A stretch of DNA of 64,000 nt, taken from NCBI GenBank assembly GCA_030142905.1, contig JASJOG010000011.1, forward strand, positions 2,481,001 to 2,545,000, given 5' to 3'. The notes beneath the pieces are model-generated. The model was given only the letters and a program-made list of their open reading frames with translations. It had not been told where the DNA came from and did no database searches. A program made the position numbers and the translations under genes. Shown in pieces: positions 55,501 to 64,000 of this stretch. Within the stretch, counting starts at the first letter, position 1. Each line of letters opens with the position of its first letter. The DNA comes from Heliopora coerulea. Its lineage: Eukaryota > Cnidaria > Anthozoa > Scleralcyonacea > Helioporidae.

Positions 55501-58500
55501 GGCAATCAGACTTGTCACTTTACTAACTGAGGGTGAATTCTGATTGTAAGATTTTGTCATTATTTTATTTTTGGGAAGCAACAACCAGACTAAGTTATAT
55601 AATTTAGCAAGGCACACAATAAAGTTCATGTTTAAGAGCCCTCATTGTAAAATTTCCTAGAATAATCATACATCTTAGTTAAATGTATATTATAATGAAT
55701 TTTAACATGACTGACTTCACCTGCTGTTCCCAATTGTTTGTTTTGACCTTTTAGAAATTATAGTGTCAATAATAAAATGTACCTTTTTCACAAACACATT
55801 GTTGATGAGATCCCATGTTACAATCCCATGTTCCATGAGTTCTTGAAATGCTGTTAACACATGTGCCCTCAATTCACTGGAGCTAAGAATGAAGAGGCAA
55901 GTGAATAATATAGCAATCTGTACCAACCAGTAGTTTAATTCTTTCATGGTTCGGGAAATTCATGCATTTTGCCAGATGTTTTCTCAGTGTCAGTAAGTCT
56001 CAATCATGTGGATATACATCAACATGTAGAAGTTTTTAAAAAAAATTGGTAAAAATCTAACAATAAACCTAAGTAAATGTCTGTTAGTTTATTGGAAAAT
56101 AATATTAATTTTTTCTATTAGTTTCACTTAGCAATCTCATTTGCCTGTAAAAAATGTCTACATACTCTGTTCCTCCTTCAACCATATAAAGCAGTGTTCG
56201 TAGACCATCCAGCACAATAAACTCCTGAGCAAAAGTTGGATCCTTCAGTTCAAAACAAATTGATATTTAAAATCATTATTGACAACTGAGCACTACAGCC
56301 AAGCACTTTGAGTGGACATACAGTTAACTGAGAACTCTTTCGAAAAAGCTCTCAATAAACAAGACAGATGGCATGAATGTTCAGCTGTTAAAGTAATGTT
56401 GTACTTGACAATCCTTGGTATTGTTCACTTGGTTGTGAGATATGGATTGCAAGCACATGAATGGTACTGATTGATATTGATCATCAAGAGAGTAGTGTTC
56501 TCCAGGTTCACCTACTTGTGTGTCTGGTTTCTACTTCATGGGTGGGTGGGTGCCATGGTAAGTACAAACTATGCACATGAACTGACAAACTTGTTAAACA
56601 CTTATCCCTTGACTGACAAGATGACCTTTGCTCAGCTGTTGAAACATCAGTCACTAAACTAGATGATCAACCTCAACAAATGTCTAACCATGCTATACAG
56701 TATGGTTCAAATGATTTACTTTACAAGTACAGAGCATTAAAACAGCAATTTGCATCAAGTGACCTAGCACTAACGAATTGTTGGCAAGAAGACTAAAGTG
56801 TCTGTGTACAAGTATCACTTTTCAAAATTGAAATGGAAGCAAAAAAAACAAAACAAAACATTAATTGACTTATAATGAGGGATAAATATTTAACATTACC
56901 TCAGAAGCAGATGCCAGTCTTAACAAGGCATGTTTGCCTGTCTCACTGTTGCCAGACTTTATGTCTTCATATAACTCCCGAGCCAGTTTGGCCTGAAATT
57001 TCAAGTTTTCTCAGTTCTTTAATGATCTTTAATAACAATTACACTTGACTAACTGCCAAACTGTAGAATTTAGCATTAACTTACAGGAGCAATGGCAAGC
57101 TTTAAAACACATCCATTTGTAATACCATGGCGATTCTAAAAGAAAAATATGCTCTTTAAAGAAGGCCACTTAATACTATGATAATCATCATGTTAACCTA
57201 ATATATTGTTGAAAAGGATACGATAAAGATATGATAAAAATATGGTAACCTTTAATGACTAGTTTTGTCCCTCTAAGTTCTGTTGTGACTGATGCAATCA
57301 CCTAAAAGGTCCCCCACCATAATATGTAAAAGAAATCTTTACAAAACTATTGACATTTTCCTGAAGGACCTTCCCAAATAATTTTTCCAATGATTGCAGA
57401 TTACAGAAATTTAAATCAGGAGAGATGATTTTAATATTTGAAACTTTTGAAATTATAGGTATTCTTGACAAATGTTCTGCTCTTGGTGAAGTTAAAGTTA
57501 TCAATTACAAAAATCATCAGTATATCTTTTGTTCTTGAAAAGATGTAAAATGAGCTGTGAGAATTGTCCAGTTGTAATTAGATATTGTCTCTTCACCATG
57601 AATCTGTATAATACCAACAGATACATTCTTAAGACTTTAATTAGTTAATCAGTGCAATTTAACTAACCTTCTCAGTAATAAAAAGATTGCTATCAGAATA
57701 CTTCAAAGAATATTGCTCTGGATTGGCAAGGTTCCACCTAAACAAATTATAGCATGCTATGATACATTGCATCCTAATGGTTTAGTTGTGTATAGTTTCT
57801 ATCTGGTAAAACTGGTCCAGAGTGCTTCTAGTTTGTTTGAACCTCATGGAAACAAAGAGAACAAATGTTGGGTTAAGGGACTACTTGTCTTAATCCATGA
57901 AAATCCAAGGTGTAGCAAGCCATTTTATTTACAGTGTTATGGCAACAGGAAGTATTAATGTAATATTGCAACTAAACCTGATGCATGTAACATCTCATTC
58001 GTTAACAATTTTGAACGAAAATTTTGTTGCCCCAGCACATCACTTTGACATCATTCCACATGACATCACCTTGACAATGCTTCTGTAAATTTTCGTAAAT
58101 TGACATTCATAATCAACTTGCGCTTCTCTTGTCATGCTGTTCTGCAGGTATAGATGACAGATTAAGTAACTGGCTTGCTACAAGTGAAACATTCACTTGG
58201 TAAATTTACTATAGAGGTGGGCTTCCATGGACACCTATCCAACCTCCTGTAGGTAAAATTAATGATGAGTCAACCAGATTGCTTGAACCAATCTGGAACG
58301 ATTCTATCACGACTCAAAAACGTCAGCTGAACACTTCTAAGTCACCTGTCCGGAGGATTACATTTTCAGATATATGTGCAATATGTGACTTTTCACTTGC
58401 TAATTGAAAGTCGAACTCCTAAACGTCGCAATTCATGTCAGAAAAAGAAGGACTATTAGATCTGTTTACAACGTGGATCGAATGGTGCCATAATGCTACA

Positions 58501-58905
58501 ATGAAGACAAAACAAACAAAGGACTTAATCTAGTCACTCCAACACCGACGTCTCTAAAACACATCACTGAATGAACAAGGTCATGGTTTAACGACATTAA
58601 ACCCTTGGCATCTTAAAGCCATGGAAACTGTTATCGGTGACTCACCCTTTACATAACTCTTCTATTATATCTTGAAGTTTACGGTTCTAAATGGACAAAA
58701 ATATCGTGTAAACTTAGAAAAACGATCGGAATTAAAATCAAGTTTCTTGTTTTTAGGCACAGTTTCACTAAAAGCAAATTATTGAGAGAATATCCATTAG
58801 TTCTACCTGATCGAAGTGTAAAAATGATGGCAATAACATCGCTACACTCGACTTCGGTGGCTCGACAGCTAGTTTTACAATACCCAGAGATTCTTTATGT
58901 TGCAT
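45907..58905 (-). CDS. ELMO: ELMO (engulfment and cell motility) protein
   Basis: Twenty-five exons join in frame to 711 residues (human ELMO1 has 727): 58905-58807, 58686-58646, 57737-57668, 57135-57085, 56992-56900, 56242-56166, 55882-55783, 55409-55321, 55230-55165, 54540-54462, 54281-54231, 53837-53715, 53376-53266, 52643-52539, 52354-52246, 52092-51956, 51206-51135, 49583-49495, 48898-48847, 48081-48021, 47924-47820, 47049-46973, 46864-46787, 46616-46572, 46062-45907. ELMO partners DOCK180-type GEFs to activate Rac in engulfment and migration. Order: N-terminal Ras-binding-like region (1-70), armadillo repeats with TFAQEFIVLDGLRTLL and AFQELMEHGIVTWD, ELMO domain with RETPPGLLPLD and GHECPFGKSS, PH domain (from about 539) with YWYCRLS and GAECPH, and a C-terminal MEMKLRLLDLEDV followed by a PLIPPEPPGY proline tail that should bind the DOCK SH3. 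Single ELMO1/2/3-type gene; which vertebrate paralogue is closest was not determined. Confidence 0.96.
46478..46522. repeat. (TA)n microsatellite
   Basis: More than twenty uninterrupted TA units in an ELMO intron, followed by a short cacata run. Confidence 0.95.
49678..49705. repeat. Poly(T) tract
   Basis: Two T runs separated by one G upstream (in ELMO sense) of the exon at 49583-49495. It may be the A-tail of a plus- or minus-strand retroelement fragment, but no body was recognised. Confidence 0.6.
50301..50560 (-). mobile_element. tRNA-derived SINE, copy 2 (ELMO intron, ELMO sense)
   Basis: The reverse complement repeats the copy-1 order: a promoter-like head (gtagcgcacgtacctcaccc), gttgtccagcttgac, caggttttccggtttcctcc, gtaacactagaccc, gtacctctaggagc and gggttatccagaataaa. 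Divergence from copy 1 is moderate. Confidence 0.8.
51476..51841. mobile_element. MITE with imperfect terminal inverted repeats
   Basis: The left end ggcgccatccacacgtatgcgg and the right end (reverse complement ggctacgtccacacgtacac) are imperfect inverted repeats. Further aaaacgcat and cgtgtggac motifs occur inside near both ends. The element is flanked by tga on each side (51473-51475 and 51842-51844), a possible 3-bp target duplication. There is no coding capacity. It lies in an ELMO intron. Confidence 0.65.
53154..53232 (-). pseudogene. Degenerate partial duplicate of the neighbouring ELMO exon
   Basis: Sequence closely matching the 3' half of ELMO exon 53376-53266 plus its donor side recurs about 102 bp downstream. 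It reads AHFDAQLRRSKDYQKLDF against VHFDVQLRTTKDYRKLGF in the real exon. The donor GGTAAC has become cctaac, and no acceptor precedes it, so it should not splice. Confidence 0.8.
54545..54570. repeat. (CAA/AAT)n simple sequence
   Basis: A short acaacaacagcaacaac tract running into aataataa, immediately before (in ELMO sense) the exon starting at 54540. Confidence 0.8.
54636..54790. mobile_element. Diverged Penelope-like element end fragment
   Basis: The stretch gtcttgagaaagactgttgg with following catcttcaa matches the terminal region of the 7.2-9.5 kb element (around 7262-7335). It is followed by an inverted copy of that element's outer flank (caaaccatttgctttatta). It is a short old remnant in an ELMO intron. 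Confidence 0.72.
57760..57940 (+). pseudogene. Ectopic degenerate copy of a PLC-gamma PH-domain exon inside ELMO intron 2
   Basis: On the plus strand this reads NKENKCWVKGLLVLIHENP, against HKEREYWVKGLIFLMYENP in the PLC-gamma exon at 61070-61163. The DNA shares tgttgggttaagggact-like and atgaaaatcc blocks, and the similarity extends to tttacag at the donor. The acceptor is lost (catgg instead of gcag) and the donor is altered. It lies antisense within ELMO and about 3.2 kb from the source exon. Confidence 0.82.
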
Positions 58906-60356
58906 ATCGTCCAAAGTACACAATCTTTTCAACAACGACGTCCACTGTCTTTTAAATCAACAGAACTAGCAGAGTGCAAGTTATTCCTAGTCCCTTGAGT
59001 CTCCGAATATTTCCACCAGGTTTTTGTTAGTAATAAGTATTTCAGGGCGATTGGTGTCCCATTTTGCTCAGCGGATAAAGTACCATTTGTTTCAACTGTA
59101 GTTCAAAACAAGATCCAGTGGTGTTATTGTTTCATAATAAGAGTTGCACTTCCGTCTTTAGCCAAGGCAGTTTGGGAAAGGTCAACTGAGATGTTTAGGT
59201 TCGTCGTGGATCGCACGGTCGGGTGAAGGAACTGAAAATATTGTGTATATTGGGGAGGGGTAGAAAGTGATCATGGTGTTAGATTTCCTTGAGGGGTCTT
59301 ACGTCAGTCCGCCACAAGTTTGGATTAACCAGTGTGCAGCAGATGAGACGTCTCTTGGGAAAGTAAAATTGTCTGGCATAAGTCTGACTAAAACCAGGTA
59401 AAAGAAGACTTGTCCAGATGGAATGTAGACAATGGTTGGAAATGCATACATATCATACATTTTGGAAAGTGGAATCTGTGGAGGTTATAAAATTTTTACA
59501 ATCAAAATTCAGTCAAACAATATTTAGTGGTACTTTTCCATTGGGACCTTAAATAGTTTCTTTTTTCATTTCCATAAAAAGCTTAGATAAAAGAAGGATT
59601 CACTGACATGAATGCTTAAAGAGACTGCCAAATTTCTGTATTTTTTAAACAAAATGCTTTGTATACATTCTGAAAATTGCACAGATTGTAATTTACAAGT
59701 ACATATTTGGATGAAGTGGTATGATAAGGGTTTTTTATCTTATGCCCAGATGGCCCAGATGTAATACCAAGAGTAAGCACATGCACACATATACAAACAA
59801 TTTTACAAGCTGTGTAAATTATCATAATGATAAAATTATAAAAAAATCTTGATACTTACTCTTTATTCAAATTTTTATTTAGTTAATTGAAACATTTTGC
59901 GAATGTCTTATTTTGATATCCGTAAAGGCTTTGCAGTTTTGATCAAAAACCCACACTGTTGTAACATTGTTATAAATTTGAACAAAAATGTCGCACAAGT
60001 GTTACAATTTGTTACACAAGCAAACATGTTTTAGTCATGAATGTTTATAATTCTTTACTTACAATTTTGGCAAACGAACAAGCTGTTGAGTGGAATAATT
60101 ATTTATACTTACAAGTAAATATAGCAAGTTTATTTCTTCGAGCGATTCCGGTCACGTGTGAATCACTTCGACCTTCGTCTTCCGGCAGAGTTCATTGAAT
60201 TGTCTTAGTTGCACTTATCTCTTAAAGATGTTGAGGAAAAGTTGAATACTCCATACTGTACACCAACCATGAACGAATTCGGATAAGCTTGTCGCTAATA
60301 GTGTAAATCGTGTCTTTGTTACGGAGAAAAGTTTCATCATCCTTGTCGTTGCTACC
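58906..60356. promoter_or_regulatory. Head-to-head intergenic region of ELMO and PLC-gamma
   Basis: The 1.45 kb between divergent start codons should contain both promoters and 5' UTRs. CpG content is higher near both ends. No coding exon, TATA box or repeat was recognised with confidence. Confidence 0.5.
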
Positions 60357-63300
60357 ATGGCGGGATCAGAACCTGAATTCGCAGAGATGGGAACAATCGT
60401 TACTTCCTTGAAGGAGGGTACCACAATGACCAGATTTTATGCATCTAATAAACGGCCAGAGACGAGAATTTTTCTTTTAAAACTCGATGAATTTCAGATA
60501 GCATGGTGGCGTTATCCGGGCCGCGAAGAAGGAGTCGGTAAGCATCTGCAGTCACTTAGAGCTATTGGTTTGCTAGCCATTATCAAACGTAATGTTGTTT
60601 CTACCTGTGTATCAAAGACTTCCCCCAGGTCATACGGTTGTCATGCAGTCACTCTTGATACTTTATAGTGGACATTCGGGAAATAAAGGAAGTTAGACGG
60701 GGCATAAGCAGTAAGGACTTTGAAAGAAGTCCAGATTACTTGCGAAGGCTTGATCCGAATTGCTGTCTGGTGATCTTTTATGGAATGGAGTTTAAGCTCA
60801 AGACTTTGAGTTGCGTCGGTAAGTTTAAGCATCCACTCAAAAGTCATGATAAGTATTGCATTAGCTGCAATCACTATGGCTTGGAAGTGTTCGTGTGCGC
60901 GAAGTTTGTCTTCATTTCGTTGTAGAGATCTACCATAAGAGAAAACTTAATTACACTTTCGTGTATCTCAAAGCACTTAAATTACAGACGTTTGATCTGT
61001 AATTGCATATTGCCGCCCTAGGGTTGGTTTGGCTGTCTGCTCTTATTTATTCTTTCTCCGAATTTGCAGCTCAGAATCACAAAGAACGCGAATATTGGGT
61101 TAAGGGACTTATTTTCTTGATGTATGAAAATCCTTACGTTGCCCAGCCAAGCTTAATTTACAGGTTTGTTGATGGTCAAAATTAGAATGCGATACTCGAT
61201 AATTATACGACTCGACGTATCTATGCAAATGATTGTCTTACTCGGTACGTATTTGTTTCTTATGAATGTTGTCTGTTTATGTTAAATCATCCACCAGAAA
61301 TTTATTCTAAACGTAGTTTAGAGTGGATTCTAAACCTTAGAATAGATTCTAAACTAAAGAGTTCTTTCACTTTCTGGCATGCAAAAGTTTACAATTATTG
61401 GCCCTAATATAAGAAATTGTACAACCGTATTTGATGTCTAATTTTTCAAAAATGGGTCCCTTGGTTGTTTTATGTACCTTACCAATTATTCAGTTATGAA
61501 TAGTATAAGTTTCTGAAACATAAGCATAAAATTAAGTTTTATTTTTTTCTTTTATTTTCTTTGAAAAGGTGGCTGTTGAAAGAGTGGAATAGCTTAACCC
61601 CTGGAAACAGAAAAGAGTAAAAAAAGTTGATTTTTTGCTGTTTGTTTAATAATTTAACTTCTTCTGCTGGTGATGTTTTCAGAATGCTCTGATAATTATT
61701 TGTAGAGGTTATTTAACTTGTTGTAAGGGTTATCTGATAGAGGTTGTTTGACTAGTCACAGATGTTATTTGTTTGGCAATAATGGTTATTTTTCTGGCCA
61801 TAGGGGTTATTTTTGTGGTTATAGGAATTATTTTTGTGGTCATAGGAATTATTTTTGTGGTCATAGGAGTCACTTTTCTGGTTCTAGAGGTGTCTGTATT
61901 GTAACAGGTCAAAGAGGTCATTGACAGATCGTAGAGATTCTTTGACTTGTTGTAGAGATCATTTGTCTGTTCTTAGAGGCTTTTTTGCTGGTCATAGAGG
62001 TAATTTGGGTGGTTGTGCTTGCCATAAATGCTTTTAAAATGTATTTACCTAGTATGTGCCCATTGTATGGACTAAAAAAAATGATTATTGTCCATATGTG
62101 CCTGACTATGTGCAGTGCAAAATAAGGTCTCAAAGCACTACTAGACATTGTGACTGGTTTACACAATAGTTACTGGTCATTAAAATGGTTTTTCTTAGCT
62201 GTGAAAGAATTGCTTATATATTTGGTGGCCATTCACATCTTTCTTTGTTTGTCAAACCAGGATTTTGCTTGTCTTGTCGGAAAGTTACCAGGGATCTGAC
62301 TGTTATTTGTGCCATGGTGGATAATTGAATAATTTGGCCTAATAGTTTGAGCTCATGGTTGGCACATGGATGATTCACATTTTGGGCATATTCATACTGG
62401 CCATTATTTCATTATTTATTTTCCTTACCTTTTTGATTCACTTTTTTTTACTCAAGTTTAGGTTTAGGTTTTGGATTAGGTTTACGGGTTGGGATTACGT
62501 GGAAAATAGATTGATCGTCCACAGATAAGTTCAGTAGGCATGAGTCACAGCCAAATAGTATTATGAAGCATTAGAGCCATGCATGTTAAACAATGACTGT
62601 ATATTATAGTACTCGTACATTATTGAAAACTTGTACATTGGTATTAATTTTTTCCAGGCCAGTGGTGTAGCCAGACCTGGGCCTACCCAGGCCCAGGCCC
62701 GGGTGTCAGCTACGAACGTGGGTGTTTCCCAAAATGTATTTGGCATATTCAACTGAAAAGTACATGACAAATTTTTGAATAATTTGATATCAGTCCTTTA
62801 AGTTTGGTCCACGAATGAAATTTCTTTGCACAACTTTTTTCCCATGCTAAAAATTTGCACAATTTGTTCTCATTAATGAGATATCTTGTGGTTTTAAAAG
62901 TAATTTGGAGGATCTTTACGATTGAAGCCTTTGAATCCAGCTTGGTGCCGCAGCCTAAAAAACGGGGATAGCGCCCTCATAATGCAAGAAATAGCCTTTC
63001 AGAGACCCAAGAATTCAAATATTTTTTGGGGGAGCATGCCCCTAGATCTGCCTAATAAGAATGCTTCCCAGGCCCCAGCATCACAGATTCTCTGGCTACG
63101 CCACTGTTTCAGCCTACATACTGTAGTAATTATAAGTTTTGGTGCTGTATCATCTCATTATTGATCCACATTAGAGATTTTTAAGAACATCAAAATTAAA
63201 TAGTGGTGGTAATCAACTTTAAATTTCTCTTGACTTATAGTAGATGTCTTAGTATTTTTATTAGTTATTGTTATTTTACTTTGAAGGATATCAATGAGAG

Positions 63301-64000
63301 ATATGAAGCAATTTTTACAAAGAGCAAACATAAAGATTAGCAATTCTCGTGTCCGGGAACTATTTCAGGTAATTTTATATTTTATTGATGGTTTATAGAA
63401 CAGCCAATCTTGAAGTGTAATTTGGATTTTAAATGTTGCATGGTTTCATCAGATCTTACTGCAATATTTGAAACTAAAAAGTAGATAATTGACAAAAACT
63501 TGTAAGTGATACTACTCATAGGAATACTCTTAGTTTTAGCTTTGTTTTTATATTCATAAACATTAAGTTCAATTAATTGAAAAAGACTGAATGTTCAAAA
63601 TATTAATGAGTTGAATGTAACATGATATGTAAAATGAATGAACTACCTGTTAGTGTAACAAAAATATATTACCCTAAAAAAAATCTAATTACAGTACAAT
63701 TAAAATAACTTCATTCTTTTATTATTACTATTATTGGTCACCTGTTACTGGTCTTTAATTGACTTTACAGGAAATAGATGTGAAAAAAGTTGGCCACATT
63801 AATTTTGATGGTTTCCGCTACCTATATGAATTGATTATGAATCAGCGTGAGGTGAGTCAATTATTGTGTGATATATAAGAGCTCTTTTTGTCTGGATAAG
63901 CAATACTAAAGCCTGTACATTTACTGGAAAGAGCTCTTAATTGGAGTCAGATAATGACTGCTTATTACCATCTGTTTTGTTTTATTTCATAATTTTAGTT
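60357..64000 (+). CDS. PLCG: Phospholipase C gamma, N-terminal part (continues past right edge)
   Basis: PLC-gamma hydrolyses phosphatidylinositol 4,5-bisphosphate to diacylglycerol and IP3 downstream of receptor tyrosine kinases. Six coding exons are visible (60357-60537, 60669-60818, 61070-61163, 61569-61616, 63287-63368, 63771-63851), all GT-AG and in frame, giving 212 residues. A final acceptor (ttttag) ends at 63998, so the next exon starts at 63999. Residues 1 to about 140 form the N-terminal PH domain (GTTMTRFYASNKRPE, DIREIKEVRRG, CLVIFYGMEFKLKTL, YWVKGLIFLMYENP). The rest starts the EF-hand region (ISMRDMKQFLQRANIKIS, GHINFDGFRYLYELI). The XY catalytic barrel, split PH, SH2 and SH3 domains lie outside the window, so gamma-class assignment rests on N-terminal resemblance to PLCG1. 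The start ATG is in a good context (accATGG). Confidence 0.93.
61700..62010. repeat. 21-bp minisatellite in PLC-gamma intron 4
   Basis: Tandem units of the type gaattatttttgtggtcatag, best preserved at 61,780-61,880 and decaying on both sides. The 21-bp period keeps frame, so a minus-strand reading shows a seven-residue repeat; this is a by-product, not a gene. Confidence 0.88.
62660..63106. mobile_element. Non-autonomous element with CAGTGGYGTAGCCAGA termini
   Basis: The left terminus cagtggtgtagccaga (62660-62675) and right terminus tctggctacgccactg (63091-63106) are 16-bp inverted repeats with one mismatch. The flanking octamers ttccaggc and tttcagcc agree at six of eight positions, a plausible decayed hAT-type duplication. 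No transposase is present. It lies in PLC-gamma intron 4. Confidence 0.78.

Noticed and set aside
61730..62166. Minus-strand frames with a seven-residue repeat (PLC-gamma intron 4)
   Set aside because: They are translations of the 21-bp minisatellite, not coding sequence.

Overview
This is eukaryotic nuclear DNA. Genes are split into many short exons (26-520 nt) with GT-AG introns, and the intergenic and intronic sequence is AT-rich and full of retroelements, MITEs and SINEs. The gene content points to a basal animal, most likely an anthozoan cnidarian (coral or sea anemone): clear animal orthologues (ELMO, PLC-gamma, CREBZF, PLEKHG4-type RhoGEF) sit next to an MGM101-type gene best known from fungi. 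No sequence search was run. Gene models were rebuilt by hand from splice sites, reading-frame phase and recalled family sequences; in the six models every exon-exon join keeps frame.

Layout. 1-21,221 (minus): a 25-exon Rho guanine-nucleotide exchange factor of the PLEKHG4/PLEKHG4B (puratrophin) family, running off the left edge in the PH domain. Its introns carry a rearranged Penelope-like retroelement (7.2-9.5 kb) and a non-autonomous hAT element (10.9-11.8 kb). 21.2-27.2 kb: intergenic. 27,223-31,006 (minus): a five-exon MGM101-like mitochondrial DNA maintenance gene. Head to head with it, 244 bp away, is single-exon CREBZF (31,251-32,114, plus). 32.1-37.0 kb: CREBZF downstream sequence. 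37,008-42,833 (plus): complete nine-exon DPM1. 42.8-45.9 kb: convergent intergenic gap. 45,907-58,905 (minus): complete 25-exon ELMO. 60,357 to the right edge (plus): the first six coding exons of phospholipase C gamma.

How they relate. The RhoGEF, ELMO (Rac activation with DOCK) and PLC-gamma are signalling proteins acting near receptors and the cytoskeleton. MGM101 and DPM1 are organelle housekeeping genes. From memory, human ELMO2, PLCG1 and DPM1 lie on 20q12-q13 while ELMO3, PLEKHG4 and PLCG2 lie on 16q, so the window may be an unduplicated ancestral linkage block. By eye, CpG is strongly depleted in blocks that begin roughly 0.3-1.5 kb downstream of each inferred gene start, as expected from germline gene-body methylation.
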